Below are positions 8,610 to 18,065 of a stretch of DNA of 64,000 nucleotides, one piece after another. The DNA lies in assembly GCF_011764545.1 (NCBI RefSeq), contig NZ_AP022870.1:6392001-6456000 (forward strand). Reading direction: 5' to 3'. Both the position numbers and the translations under genes were made by a program. Under the pieces are notes generated by a model. It saw only the letters and a program-made list of their open reading frames with translations, ran no database searches and had not been told where the DNA came from. This stretch comes from Phytohabitans flavus (lineage in GTDB: Bacteria > Actinomycetota > Actinomycetes > Mycobacteriales > Micromonosporaceae). How positions within the stretch are numbered: the stretch's first letter is position 1; each line of letters opens with the position of its first letter.

Positions 8610-10253
8610 CTACTGCTTCTCGGGTGAGGTGTCGCGGTAGCGGGTCACGGTCTCGTGCTCCTGCTCACCCTCCAGCGGCTCGGCGGCCGCCTCGGTGCCG
8701 ACCGCGCTCCGCTCCTTGGCCAGGAACATCTGCTTGAACTTCGTGATCGCCTCGTCGAGCGCCCCGATGATGTCGTCGTCCCAGTTGTTGGCCGCGATCG
8801 ACTGGAGCGTCGCCTTGTACGAGTGGCGCAGGAACTCCAGGAACTCGGACTCGAACCGCCCGATCTCGCCAACCGGGACGTCGTCGAGCTTGCCCTCGGT
8901 GCCGGCCCAGATCGAGACGACCTGCTCCTCGACCGGGTACGGGGTGTAGTTGGTCTGCTTGAGCAGCTCGACCAGCCGGGAACCCCGGTCCAGCTGAGCG
9001 CGGGACGCCCGGTCCAGGTCGGACGCGAACGCGGCGAACGCCTCCAGCTCGCGGAACTGCGCGAGGTCCAGCCGGAGCCGGCCGGCGACCTTGCGCAGCG
9101 GCTTCACCTGTGCCGCGCCACCCACGCGGGACACCGAGGTGCCCACGTTGATCGCCGGCCGCACGCCCTGGTTGAACAGGTCGGTCTCCAGGAAGATCTG
9201 GCCGTCGGTGATCGAGATGACGTTGGTCGGGATGAACGCGGAGATGTCGTTCGCCTTGGTCTCGATGATCGGCAGGCCAGTCATCGAGCCAGCGCCCATC
9301 TCGTCGGAGAGCTTGGCGCAGCGCTCCAGCAGCCGGGAGTGCAAGTAGAAGACGTCACCGGGGTACGCCTCGCGGCCCGGCGGGCGGCGCAGCAGCAGCG
9401 ACACCGCGCGGTACGCCTCGGCCTGCTTGGTCAGGTCGTCGAAGACGATCAGGACGTGCTTGCCGCCGTACATCCACTGCTGGCCGATCGACGAGCCGGC
9501 GTACGGAGCGATGTACTTGAAGCCAGCCGGGTCGGAGGCCGGCGAGGCGACGATGGTGGTGTACTCCATCGCGCCGTGCTCTTCGAGCGTGCCCTTGACC
9601 GACGCGATCGTGGACGCCTTCTGGCCGATGGCGACGTAGATGCAGCGGACCTGCTTCTTCGGGTCGCCGGACTCCCAGTTGGCCCGCTGGTTGAGGATCG
9701 CGTCCAGCGCGACGGTGGTCTTGCCGGTCTTGCGGTCGCCGATGATCAGCTGCCGCTGGCCCCGGCCGATCGCCGTCATCGCGTCGATGGCCTTGATGCC
9801 GGTCTGGAGCGCCTCGCTCACCGGCTGGCGGGCCATAACGTTGGGCGCCTGGATCTCAAGCTCGCGGTAGCCCTCGTTTTCGATGTCGCCGAGGCCGTCG
9901 ATCGGGTGGCCCAGCGCGTTGACCACGCGGCCCAGGAACTTGTCACCGACCGGCACGGAGAGCACTCGGCCGGTCCGCTTGACCCGCTGGCCCTCCTCGA
10001 TCCCGGCGAACTCGCCGAGGACCACGACACCGATCTCGCGGACGTCGAGGTTGAGCGCCACGCCCAGCGTGCCGTCCTCGAACTCCAGCAGCTCGTTGGC
10101 CATCGTCGAGGGCAGGCCCTCGACGTGGGCGATGCCGTCGCCGGCGTCGGTGACGGTGCCGACCTCCTCGCGGGAGATGTCAGGCGTGTACGAGGAGACG
10201 TAGCGCTCCAGGGCGCCGCGGATCTCCTCGGTCGAGATGGTCAGCTCGGCCAT
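8610..10253 (-). CDS. atpA: F1Fo ATP synthase alpha subunit
   Basis: Regulatory, nucleotide-binding subunit of F1 (547 aa). It has the Walker A motif GDRKTGKTTVALDAI, the motif VGTSVSRVGGAAQ that forms the hinge with the catalytic site, and a C-terminal acidic tail typical of actinobacteria. An open frame extends about 200 codons further upstream, but that region is the antisense of atpH; the real start is the ATG at 10251-10253, which has AGAAGGAAGC upstream and aligns with the family (MAELTISTEEIRGALERYV). Confidence 0.97.
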   Translation of the reverse strand: MAELTISTEEIRGALERYVSSYTPDISREEVGTVTDAGDGIAHVEGLPSTMANELLEFEDGTLGVALNLDVREIGVVVLGEFAGIEEGQRVKRTGRVLSVPVGDKFLGRVVNALGHPIDGLGDIENEGYRELEIQAPNVMARQPVSEALQTGIKAIDAMTAIGRGQRQLIIGDRKTGKTTVALDAILNQRANWESGDPKKQVRCIYVAIGQKASTIASVKGTLEEHGAMEYTTIVASPASDPAGFKYIAPYAGSSIGQQWMYGGKHVLIVFDDLTKQAEAYRAVSLLLRRPPGREAYPGDVFYLHSRLLERCAKLSDEMGAGSMTGLPIIETKANDISAFIPTNVISITDGQIFLETDLFNQGVRPAINVGTSVSRVGGAAQVKPLRKVAGRLRLDLAQFRELEAFAAFASDLDRASRAQLDRGSRLVELLKQTNYTPYPVEEQVVSIWAGTEGKLDDVPVGEIGRFESEFLEFLRHSYKATLQSIAANNWDDDIIGALDEAITKFKQMFLAKERSAVGTEAAAEPLEGEQEHETVTRYRDTSPEKQ

Positions 10254-10291
10254 CCTCAGCTTCCTTCTGGGTTCGAGTGGTTCAAAGCGGG

Positions 10292-11113
10292 CTAGCGCTT
10301 CGCGAGCGCGTTGCGTGTGTCGGTGAGCCGGCGTAGGACCGTGCCGTCGTACAGGTCGGAGCCGACCCGCACGCTCATCCCGCCGAGGATCTCCGGCTGC
10401 ACAAGCTGCTTCACGGAGACTTCTCGACCGTACAGTTCGGCGAGCTTGGCGCCCAACCGGCGCTCTTCCTCGTCGGTCAGCGGGGCGGCCACGGTGACAT
10501 AGGCCACTTGGCGGTCCCGCCGCTCTGCCGACAGCTCGACCAGCCGGGCGAGCGCGCCGTCGAACGAGCGCCCGCCGAACCCGGCCAGAGCCACCTCGAC
10601 CAGCCGGACCGTCACCGCCTTGGCCTTGCCCGAAAGCAACGCCCGGACGAGCTCGGCCCGCTGTGCGACCGGTGCGATCACATCGCTCAGCGTCCCACCG
10701 AGCGCCGGGTCGGCGGTAACGATCTGCCCGAACCGGAACAGCTCGTCTTCCACCTCGCCGAGGTCGCCGGCCCGGTCGGCGCTGGCCAGCAGCGCCTCCA
10801 CGCCGAGCCGCTCGGTCGCGCCGAGCAGCTCGGACGGCGCCGACCACCGCCCGGCCACCAGCGCGCCGACCATGTCGAGGGCGGGCTTGCCGACCTTGCC
10901 CTCAAGCAGGGTGGAGAGCAGACCGGCGCGGTCTTCCCCGGGCCGGGCCGGGTCGGAGAGCGCCCGGCGCAGCCGTGGCTCGCGACGCAGCAGGTCAGCC
11001 ACCCCGAGGACGTCGCCGGCGGTGCCGGCGATCGTCTCCGGGTTGGCCCGGCGGGCGTGCGCCTCCAGCCGCTCGCTGGCGGCGGCGTACGACTCCCGGC
11101 TGACAGAGGCCAT
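10292..11113 (-). CDS. atpH: F1Fo ATP synthase delta subunit
   Basis: Peripheral-stalk subunit that connects F1 to subunit b (273 aa, long like other actinobacterial delta chains). The family hallmarks are in the C-terminal half: VAYVTVAAPLTDEEERRLG, LYGREVSVKQLVQPEILGG and MSVRVGSDLYDGTVLRRL. The ATG overlaps the atpF stop (TGATG), and atpA follows after 38 bases. Confidence 0.94.
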   Translation of the reverse strand: MASVSRESYAAASERLEAHARRANPETIAGTAGDVLGVADLLRREPRLRRALSDPARPGEDRAGLLSTLLEGKVGKPALDMVGALVAGRWSAPSELLGATERLGVEALLASADRAGDLGEVEDELFRFGQIVTADPALGGTLSDVIAPVAQRAELVRALLSGKAKAVTVRLVEVALAGFGGRSFDGALARLVELSAERRDRQVAYVTVAAPLTDEEERRLGAKLAELYGREVSVKQLVQPEILGGMSVRVGSDLYDGTVLRRLTDTRNALAKR

Positions 11114-11649
11114 CAGCGGGCCCCGGAGCTTTCGAGGTCGGACAGGAAGCGCTCGACCGTGCCCTTGCGCCGTGCCTCGTCGGCCAGCGACTCACCCACG
11201 ATCTTGCTGGCCAGATCGACGGCGATCGTGCCGACCTCGGCCCGCAGCTCACGGATAATCGTCGACCGCTCGGCAGCGAGCTGCTCCTTGCCCGCCGCGA
11301 TAATGCGGTCGGACTCCTCCCGTGCCTTTGCCAGGACGTCCTGCCGGATACCCTCGGCGTCGGCACGCGCGTCGTCCCGGATCCGGGCGGCGTCCGTACG
11401 GGCTTCGGCCAGCTGGGCGCGGTACTGCTCCAGCAGCTGGTTTGCCTCGGCCTGCGCCGCCTCGGCCCGCTTGATGCCACCCTCGATGGCCTCGACCCTC
11501 GCCTGGAAGGTCTGCTCCATACGAGGGAAGACGAACTTCATCAGCACGTAGCACAGGACCGCGAACGCGACCGTGCCGACCACGATCTCCTGCCAGAGCG
11601 GGATGATCGGGTTGTGCTCCGCGCCTCCCTCGGCGGCGAAACTGAACAT
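11113..11649 (-). CDS. atpF: F1Fo ATP synthase subunit b
   Basis: Membrane-anchored peripheral stalk (178 aa). It has a short periplasmic N-terminus, one membrane helix (EIVVGTVAFAVLCYVLMKFV), the PRMEQ boundary, then about 120 residues of charged Ala/Arg/Glu-rich coiled coil. Start is the ATG at 11647-11649 because a perfect GGAGG lies six bases before it; a longer in-frame extension overlaps atpE and lacks a ribosome site. Coupled to atpH by a one-base overlap. Confidence 0.95.
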   Translation of the reverse strand: MFSFAAEGGAEHNPIIPLWQEIVVGTVAFAVLCYVLMKFVFPRMEQTFQARVEAIEGGIKRAEAAQAEANQLLEQYRAQLAEARTDAARIRDDARADAEGIRQDVLAKAREESDRIIAAGKEQLAAERSTIIRELRAEVGTIAVDLASKIVGESLADEARRKGTVERFLSDLESSGAR

Positions 11650-11671
11650 TCGAAACCTCCGTTCGAGGCTG

Positions 11672-11899
11672 TCAGCCAGCCCAGATGAAGCCGAACGCGA
11701 CACCCAGCAGGGCGAGCGCCTCGACCACGGCGAAGCCGATCCAGACGAACGGCTGCGTCAGGCGGGACGACTCCGGCTGGCGCGCGGTCGCCTGCACGTA
11801 GCTGGCGAAGATCAGGCCGACGCCGATACCCGGGCCGATGGCGGCCAGGCCGTAGCCGATGGCGGCGGTGCTGCCCGTTACCTCAGCGAGCAGTGGCAT
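11672..11899 (-). CDS. atpE: F1Fo ATP synthase subunit c
   Basis: Rotor-ring proteolipid (75 aa) with two membrane helices linked by a polar loop containing ARQPES. Helix 1 is Gly-rich (GYGLAAIGPGIGVGLIFASY); helix 2 (FVWIGFAVVEALALLGVAFG) carries the essential proton-binding Glu in VVEALA. Preceded by an AGGAGG site. Target of diarylquinolines in mycobacteria, by family knowledge. Confidence 0.97.
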   Translation of the reverse strand: MPLLAEVTGSTAAIGYGLAAIGPGIGVGLIFASYVQATARQPESSRLTQPFVWIGFAVVEALALLGVAFGFIWAG

Positions 11900-11964
11900 A
11901 GCTGTGCTTCCTCCTGGTTATCGCGGCGTGTCGATCACGCGCGGGACGACGGAACTTACAGATC

Positions 11965-12741
11965 TCAGTGCTCTTCGGCGAGCGCGCCCTGGACGTAGCT
12001 GGCGGTCAGGACGGTGAAGACGTACGCCTGCAGAACGATCACCATCGCCTCGAGGAACGTCAGCGCGATCGTCATCAGCCAGGACAGGACCGACACCGGA
12101 GCGAGGAGGGGAGTCGAGTTCAGCATCACGAACCCGCCGAGCGTGAAGACCAGCAGGATCATGTGACCCGCGAACATGTTCGCGAAGAGACGGACCGCCA
12201 GCGTGAACGGGCGGAAGAGGAAGGTCGACATGAACTCGATCGGGATCAGGATCGGCAGGATGAACCACGGCGCCGGCGGCACCAGTGAGTTCTTCATGTA
12301 CTTCCTGAAGCCGTGCTGCTTGATGCCCAGGTAGTTGAAGAGCACGTAGCTGATCAGAGCCAGGATCGCCGGGAAAGCAATGTGGGAGTTGGGCGAGATC
12401 TGGATGAGCGGCACGATGCTGAAGAGGTTCATCAGCAGTACGAAGCAGAAGAGCGTGGTCAGGTACGGCGCGAACCGGATCCCGTGGTGCCCGATCAGGT
12501 CACGGGCGACCGTGTTGCGCACGAAGCCGTAGATCGACTCGGCGATCCACTGCCGCTTCGTCGGCACCAACTTCGGCTCGCGGTAGGTAACCAGGAAGAA
12601 GATGATGAGGATCGCGACCGCGACCCACACCAGGACAGTGATCTTGGTGAACCAGGGGTCGGTGCCCTCCGCGATCGGCGGAAGGAAGAAGTCCTCCACG
12701 CTCGGCGGCCACGGCACCTCCGCCGCAAGACTGGTGCTCAA
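11965..12741 (-). CDS. atpB: F1Fo ATP synthase subunit a
   Basis: Stator membrane subunit forming the proton half-channels (258 aa). Several hydrophobic helices are visible; the essential arginine is in helix 4 within TLAVRLFANMFAGHMIL, and the C-terminal helices contain FLEAMVIVLQAYVFTVLTASY. The N-terminus is extracytoplasmic (PPIAEGTDPWFTKITV). First large subunit gene after the atpI/atpZ-like pair. Confidence 0.96.
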   Translation of the reverse strand: MSTSLAAEVPWPPSVEDFFLPPIAEGTDPWFTKITVLVWVAVAILIIFFLVTYREPKLVPTKRQWIAESIYGFVRNTVARDLIGHHGIRFAPYLTTLFCFVLLMNLFSIVPLIQISPNSHIAFPAILALISYVLFNYLGIKQHGFRKYMKNSLVPPAPWFILPILIPIEFMSTFLFRPFTLAVRLFANMFAGHMILLVFTLGGFVMLNSTPLLAPVSVLSWLMTIALTFLEAMVIVLQAYVFTVLTASYVQGALAEEH

Positions 12742-12756
12742 GACCCTGCCCCTCCT

Positions 12757-12971
12757 CTAGACCCCGAGCCGGCGGACTACCAGATAGACGCCCCCGGCCG
12801 CACCGACTATCGCTCCGATCCCGATCGGCACTCCGCCGAGATCGAACCAACGGTCGACCAGCCAACCGATGAAGCCCCACACCGCGATCCCCGCGATGAG
12901 GTAGCTGATTGCCACCCAACCCTGCCCGGCGCCTCCGCCGGCAGGTGGTTGGGGGATTGGTCACCGGCCAT
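12757..12971 (-). CDS. AtpZ/AtpI-like small membrane protein, frameshifted
   Basis: Between atpB and atpI a conserved reading frame encodes two membrane helices: VAISYLIAGIAVWGFIGWLV, then a DRWF linker, then IGIGAIVGAAGGVYLVVRR and a TAG at 12757-12759. This is the AtpZ pattern (a Mg2+/Ca2+ or assembly-associated partner of Fo in other bacteria). The plausible ATG at 12969-12971 (MAGDQ) is in another frame; adding one base in the GGGGG run near 12951-12956 joins MAGDQ to PIPQPPAGGGAGQGWVAISY and gives a 71-residue protein. Without repair only a GTG-initiated 52-residue form could be made. Most likely a sequencing frameshift. Confidence 0.7.
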
Positions 12972-13143
12972 GACGCGCCGAACCATATCAGGGAGGGTTC
13001 TTGAGGGTGCGACTCACCCCCACGCAAGAGCCTTGTGCGGGCGGCTGGGATACTGGAGTCGTCTGTGCCCGTACGCTACTCCTCATTGGCAAGTCCGGTC
13101 GCCCATCGTTCGCCGGGTGTTCGCCAAATGCATGAGACGCCGG

Positions 13144-13611
13144 TCACTCCACAGCTGTCCGTCGATCTATCGTCCGGTCGCGCCATCGCGGCCAAACCCG
13201 GACAAGCCACCAGATATGCACGCCGGTCCAGGCGACGATCCCCGCGGCCACACCCCAGCCGAACGGCACCAGGCCGGGCCACTCGCTGGTGCCGATCAGG
13301 ATCATCGCGGCGGCGAGCAGGCTGTACTTCATCACGTAGAGGCCGACGCCGAAGGGCAGTACAAGCCTCGGGTTTTGCTTGTCCGCCCAGGCCAGCACCA
13401 CCGTGGACAGTGTGAAGCTGGCGCTGGGCAGGGCCACGCCGACGGCCGCGCCGACCGCACCGGCGCCGCCCTGCGTCAGCCCGCCGACCACCGCACCGAC
13501 CACGATGACCACCGCGCTGGTCACCAGCAACGTGGGCAGGTGCCGCACCCGCCAGGGCTCGTCGTCGCCCGCCGCCGGCGCCGGCGCGGTCATCGCCTCC
13601 CCGGCCGTCAT
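13144..13611 (-). CDS. AtpI-like membrane protein of the ATP synthase operon
   Basis: A 155-residue protein with four hydrophobic helices (LLVTSAVVIVVGAVVGGL, AVGAAVGVALPSASFTLSTV, LVLPFGVGLYVMKYSLLAAA, VPFGWGVAAGIVAWTGVHIW) and polar ends. Position and topology match the AtpI proteins upstream of atpB in actinobacteria, thought to help assemble the c-ring. The ATG at 13609-13611 overlaps the glyA stop (ATGA); an internal ATG six codons later also has a GGGGAG site. Confidence 0.8.
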   Translation of the reverse strand: MTAGEAMTAPAPAAGDDEPWRVRHLPTLLVTSAVVIVVGAVVGGLTQGGAGAVGAAVGVALPSASFTLSTVVLAWADKQNPRLVLPFGVGLYVMKYSLLAAAMILIGTSEWPGLVPFGWGVAAGIVAWTGVHIWWLVRVWPRWRDRTIDRRTAVE

Positions 13612-14914
13612 CGGGGGTACGCCGGGAAGGCTCGGACCAGCTCGGTGACCTCGGAACGCACGTCACTCAGGGTACTTGTGCCCGCCGCCGGGTCGGTCCG
13701 CACCGCCTTGGCGATCAGCCCGGCGATCTGCCGCATCTCCGCCTCCCGCATGCCCTGGGTGGTCACGCTCGGCGTGCCCACCCGAACCCCCGAGGCGACC
13801 ATCGGCTTCTGCGGGTCGTACGGGATCGCGTTCTTGTTGAGCGTGATCGAGGCGGCGTCACACCGCTCCTCCGCCTCGCGCCCGGTGACACCCACGTCGC
13901 GCAGGTCGATGAGCGCCAGGTGGGTGTCGGTGCCGCCGGAGACCGGGCGCATCCCTCGGCGGCCAGCCCGGCGGCGAGCGCCTGGGCGTTCTTGACCACC
14001 TGTGCCGCGTACCCCTGGAACTCGGGCAGCGACGCCTCGCGGAGGGCGACCGCCTTCGCGGCGACGGCGTGCATCAGCGGCCCGCCCTGGGTGAAGGGGA
14101 AGACCGCTTTGTCGATCCGCTCGGCGAGCCCGGCGCGGCACAGGATCATGCCGCCGCGCGGGCCGCGTAGCACCTTGTGGGTGGTGAAGGTGACGACGTC
14201 GGCGTGCGCTACCGGCGACGGGATCGCCTTGCCCGCGACGAGCCCGATGAAGTGCGCGGCGTCGACCAGCAGGTACGCGCCCACCTCGTCGGCGATCTCC
14301 CGGAACTTCGCGAAGTCGATCAGCCGGGGGTAGGCCGTGGCGCCGCTAATGATCACCTTGGGGCGGTGAGCCAGCGCCAGCTCGCGTACCTCGTCGTAGT
14401 CGATCAGCTCGTCGTCCTTGCGTACGGTGTAGCCGACCGTTGCGAACCATTTGCCAGAAAAGTTCACCTTGCTGCCGTGAGTCAGGTGACCGCCGTGTGG
14501 CAGGCCCATGGCGAGCACCGTGTCGCCCGGCTGGAGCAGCGCCGCGTACGCCGCGAGGTTGGCGCTCGACCCGCTGTGCGGCTGGAGGTTGGCGTGATCG
14601 GCACCGAAGAGATCCTTGGCCCGCGCGATGCCGATCTCCTCCGCCTTGTCGACCTCGGCGCACCCCCCGTAGTAGCGCCTTCCGGGGTAACCCTCCGCGT
14701 ACTTGTTGGTCAGCGTCGAGCCGAGCGCGGCGAGCACCGCCGGCGAGGTCAGGTTTTCGCTCGCGATCAGCTGGAGCCCGCCGCGCACCCGGTCGAGCTC
14801 GCCGAGCACCACCGCGGCGATCTCCGGGTCGTTGGCTTCGAGCGCGCCGAAGTCGGGCCCCAGAAGGTGGTCATCGACACACTGTAGTGGGAGCGGCTCC
14901 ACCCACGGTGTCAC
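13608..14914 (-). CDS. glyA: Serine hydroxymethyltransferase, frameshifted
   Basis: PLP enzyme interconverting serine and glycine with tetrahydrofolate, the main source of one-carbon units. The N-terminal part (14914 down to about 13955) has LIASENLTSPAVLAALGS, GYPGRRYYGGCAEVDKAE, LQPHSGSSANLAAY and the PLP-lysine region VVTFTTHKVLRGPRGGMIL. The C-terminal part continues in another frame (MRPVSGGTDTHLALIDLR, KNAIPYDPQKPMVASGVRVG, SVTTQGMREAEM). Adding one base in the CCC run at about 13952-13956 gives a normal 435-residue protein. An essential-type gene broken this way points to a base-calling error. It starts 19 bases after the PBP stop and overlaps atpI. Confidence 0.9.
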
Positions 14915-14933
14915 CGATGCGGCCCCACCCAGG

Positions 14934-17009
14934 TCACCGGCCCCCGCCGAAGGCGATGCGGGTGTCCGGCCGGTTGAAGTTCTGCTTCGGGAAGCCGTCG
15001 AGCGCCGAGGACATTGTCTGTGTCACCGCGCCGATCACGCTGTCCTGTACCCCGGAGCCCACGTAGTCGTGCGGGTTGTCCGGGTTGGCGGCGATCGAGG
15101 CGGCCGCGATCTGCGGGGTGTAGCCGACGAACGTCGCGGTCGAGTCGTACTCCGAGGTGCCCGTCTTGCCCGCCACCTGCCGTCCGCCCATCATCCCCGC
15201 GACCGCCTCGGCGGTACCGCCGTCGCAGCGGCCGTACGCGGACTGGTCGCCCACCGGGCAGCGCGCCGCGTCGGTGGCGGCTCGGGCCACGTCCTGCCTC
15301 AGCACCCGCGCGCAGTGCGGATTGCTGGACGGGAGTCTGTTGCCATTCGTGTCCATGATCGACAACACCGGCGTGGCCTCGCAGTGCACACCCTCGGCGG
15401 CCACCGTCGCATAGGCGTTGGCCAGGTCGAGCGGGGTGGTGGCCGACGTACCCAAGGTGAACGACCCCCATTCGTCGGCGCGTTCCTTCGCAAGCTTCGC
15501 GTCGGCGCCCGCCCGGAACTGGATGCCCAGCCGCTGGGCCATGTCGATCACCTTGTGAACGCCGATCTCCTGCTCCAGCCAGACGAAGTAGGTGTTGACC
15601 GAGCGCCCGAAACCGGTCCACATGGTGCGGTAGCCGTTCATCCATCCCGGCGAGGCGTTGCGCGGGCACCACTTGTCGCCGCAAACCGCGTCGCCGCCGC
15701 CCGGGTACTTGGAGCGGAACTGGGTCTGGGCGTTGAAGCCGGTGTCCAGGTCCCGCCCGGACTCCAGCGCGGCGAGCATCGTAAACATCTTGAAGGTGGA
15801 ACCGGCCTGGTACCCGACAATCGACCCACCGCCGGCGATCAGCTGGTTGGTGGTGTCGTTGAGGCTGAAGTGGCGGTTGACCGCCAGCGCCAGCACCCGC
15901 CCGGTGCCCGGCTGGACGACGGCCATCGGAGCGGCTCGGTCGCTGCCGTACCCGTACACGCCCAGCGCGTTGTTCTGGGCCTCCCGCTGGATGTCCGGGT
16001 CGAGTGAGCTGACGATCTTGTAACCGCCCTGGAACAGGTTGCGCTCCCGCATCTGCGGGGTGCGGCCGAACTCCGGCTGGGCCATCCACCAGTGCCGCAC
16101 ATAGTCGCAGAAGAAGCCCCAGGTGTCGTTGCGTGACGCGACACACCCGCTGGGCAGATTGGTGGGCTTGAGCCGGAGCGGCTCGGCCTTGGCCTTGGCG
16201 GCCTTGTCGGGCGTGATCTTCCCGGTACGGGCCATCGCGTCCAGCACGTACCCCCGGCGCTCCAGAGCCCGCTTCCTGTCGCCGGCGATCGGGCTGTCGC
16301 TGTCGGGCGACTGCACAAGGCCCGCGAGCAGCGCCGCTTCGGCCAGCGTCAGCTTCGCCGGCTGCTTGTTGAAGTAGCGCTCGCTGGCCGCCCGGATGCC
16401 GTACGCGCCCGCGCCGAAGTAGGAGATGTTCAGGTAGCGGTTGAGAATCTCGTCCTTGGAGATCTTCCGCTCGAGCGCGGACGCGAAGCGTATCTCCTGG
16501 AGCTTGCGGCGAGCCGTGTCGTCGGTGGCGTCCTGGCGCTCCTGCGGGCTCAGGTTCGGATCGTTCTTGAGCACGTTCCGCACGTACTGCATGGTCAGCG
16601 TCGAAGCTCCCTGCTCGACCTCGCCGCCGGCGCCGTTGGCCACGAAGGCGCGGATGATGCTGCGCATGTCCACGCCGCCGTGCTCGTAGAAGCGGGCGTC
16701 CTCCGCCGCCACGATCGCGTCCCGCATGGCCGGCGCCACGTCGCGCAGCCGCACGTTCTCACGGTTCACGTCGTAGAACGTGGTGATCAGGGTCTTGCCG
16801 TCGTTGGCGTAGAGGTACGAGCGCTGCTCAGGCGTGGGCATGCTCAGATCGCTGGGCAAATCTATGTACATGTCGCTGGCGGCCTTGGTACTCAACGCGA
16901 CCACCGCGCTGACCGGGAAGCCAGCCACGGCTAAGGCCACGCCGGACAGCAGGCCGCACAGGAGCAGGGTCAGAAGCTTGGGCGACAGATACCGGAGACG
17001 GAGACGCAC
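14934..17009 (-). CDS. Class A penicillin-binding protein (bifunctional transglycosylase/transpeptidase)
   Basis: Builds peptidoglycan outside the membrane (691 aa). After a basic start and one membrane helix (LLTLLLCGLLSGVALAVAGF), the GT51 domain shows AAEDARFYEHGGVD with the catalytic Glu, GASTLTMQYVRN, and LERKISKDEILNRYLNISYF. The transpeptidase domain has the SxxK motif in QAGSTFKMFTM, SxN in GRSVNTYF and KTG in VAGKTGTSEYDS. There is no PASTA tail; it ends in a short Gly/Arg-rich sequence. Start is a GTG; 60 bp separate it from the LPMO gene, and glyA follows closely, so all three may be cotranscribed. Confidence 0.94.
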   Translation of the reverse strand: MRLRLRYLSPKLLTLLLCGLLSGVALAVAGFPVSAVVALSTKAASDMYIDLPSDLSMPTPEQRSYLYANDGKTLITTFYDVNRENVRLRDVAPAMRDAIVAAEDARFYEHGGVDMRSIIRAFVANGAGGEVEQGASTLTMQYVRNVLKNDPNLSPQERQDATDDTARRKLQEIRFASALERKISKDEILNRYLNISYFGAGAYGIRAASERYFNKQPAKLTLAEAALLAGLVQSPDSDSPIAGDRKRALERRGYVLDAMARTGKITPDKAAKAKAEPLRLKPTNLPSGCVASRNDTWGFFCDYVRHWWMAQPEFGRTPQMRERNLFQGGYKIVSSLDPDIQREAQNNALGVYGYGSDRAAPMAVVQPGTGRVLALAVNRHFSLNDTTNQLIAGGGSIVGYQAGSTFKMFTMLAALESGRDLDTGFNAQTQFRSKYPGGGDAVCGDKWCPRNASPGWMNGYRTMWTGFGRSVNTYFVWLEQEIGVHKVIDMAQRLGIQFRAGADAKLAKERADEWGSFTLGTSATTPLDLANAYATVAAEGVHCEATPVLSIMDTNGNRLPSSNPHCARVLRQDVARAATDAARCPVGDQSAYGRCDGGTAEAVAGMMGGRQVAGKTGTSEYDSTATFVGYTPQIAAASIAANPDNPHDYVGSGVQDSVIGAVTQTMSSALDGFPKQNFNRPDTRIAFGGGR

Positions 17010-17069
17010 GTCGCATGACTGGCCGCGAGAAGGAGAGGTAAACCAGGTCCGGCGGAGAATGTCGGACTC

Positions 17070-17891
17070 TCAGCTGCTTTTTCTCCTCAGGAAAACTGCG
17101 AGAAGCGCGCCGAGGACGACGACCACCGCCGCGCCGCCGCCGATCAGCGGGAGGGCGTTTGTGCTGGCCACGGGCTCTTGCTGGGCGACCGGCTCGGGTG
17201 ATTCCGGCGCCTCGGCGGTCGGGGCCACAGCTGAATCGGCCTGTGGTTTGGTCTCGTTTGCGGGCTTTGCGGCGGGATTCGAGAAAATCACGTCCGAGCA
17301 TGAATAGTAAGTGTCCGGTGTGCTCGAATTCTGCCAAATTGTATAGATCAGGTGCCGACCGCTCTTGCCGGCCGGAAGCTTGCCCTTCATCCGGTACGCG
17401 TCGTCCCGGAACGGCGGGTCCTCAGCCTCCAGGAACGGCTTGCTCTCCAGGTCGGACCAGGCCAGCGGCGCCGCCGGGTCGTAGCCGTCCCGGGTGACGT
17501 AGAACTTGAACGTGCCCTCGTGCGGGATCGTGCTCCGGTACGCGAACGCGTAGCTCGCCCCCGAGGTCAGCCGCGTCGCCGGCCAGTCGGCGCGGGCCAG
17601 GTCGAGCCCGGCGTACCGACCGATGCCGGCGCTGCACAGCTTGCCGTCCGGAATCACCTCGCGGTCCCGACCTGCCACGTCCGGCAGGCGCAGGTTGTCC
17701 CAGTCGGCCCACTGATCCCGATCACTCTCGGCGAGGGCCGCCCGGCAGGCCGCCGAGCCGGCGTTCGTCCCCTCGGTACCGCACGCGGCCAGCCGGCTCA
17801 CCGGGGTGGTGAGCGCACCGTGCGCCTGTACCGGAGCCGGAGCGGCCACGATCACCACCACGACCGCGGCGAGCACGTATAGCACCTTCAC
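17070..17891 (-). CDS. AA10 lytic polysaccharide monooxygenase with C-terminal membrane anchor
   Basis: Copper-dependent oxidative enzyme acting on chitin or cellulose. From the GTG at 17889-17891 a 23-residue signal peptide (VLYVLAAVVVVIVAAP) ends at QA, leaving His as residue 1 of the mature protein (HGALTTPVSR), the first ligand of the histidine brace. The second brace His is in TIPHEGTFKFYVTRDGYD and the axial aromatic in SCSDVIFS. The catalytic domain is followed by a Pro/Glu/Ala-rich linker and a membrane helix with a basic tail (GGGAAVVVVLGALLAVF then RRKSS), so it is tethered to the cell rather than released. There is no LPXTG. Open frame continues 53 codons upstream without a signal-like start. 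Confidence 0.85.
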   Translation of the reverse strand: MKVLYVLAAVVVVIVAAPAPVQAHGALTTPVSRLAACGTEGTNAGSAACRAALAESDRDQWADWDNLRLPDVAGRDREVIPDGKLCSAGIGRYAGLDLARADWPATRLTSGASYAFAYRSTIPHEGTFKFYVTRDGYDPAAPLAWSDLESKPFLEAEDPPFRDDAYRMKGKLPAGKSGRHLIYTIWQNSSTPDTYYSCSDVIFSNPAAKPANETKPQADSAVAPTAEAPESPEPVAQQEPVASTNALPLIGGGAAVVVVLGALLAVFLRRKSS

Positions 17892-18065
17892 GCGCAGGGG
17901 TACGTAGGCCGCCGCCCAACCGTTCAAGCGAGCACGGCTCGGAAAGGCCGCATCTCGTGGCGGGGGACACCGGCGTGGCGGTTGCTCAAATGCCCCACGG
18001 GTAGTATGACAAGCCGTCAACACCGTCCCGATGACGGGAAGGCGAACCAACAGCTTAGGGTGACC

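Noticed and set aside
10254..10847. About 200-codon N-terminal extension of the atpA frame
   Set aside because: It is antisense to atpH, has no family similarity, and the ATG at 10253 has a good ribosome site.
12313..13995. 560-codon plus-strand frame across atpB, atpZ, atpI and glyA
   Set aside because: Low-complexity Asp/Arg/Glu translation with no domain; all four opposite genes are well supported.
13608..14914. glyA as two separate genes or a true pseudogene
   Set aside because: The two frames join exactly at a conserved motif with one added base in a homopolymer; the enzyme is central to metabolism.
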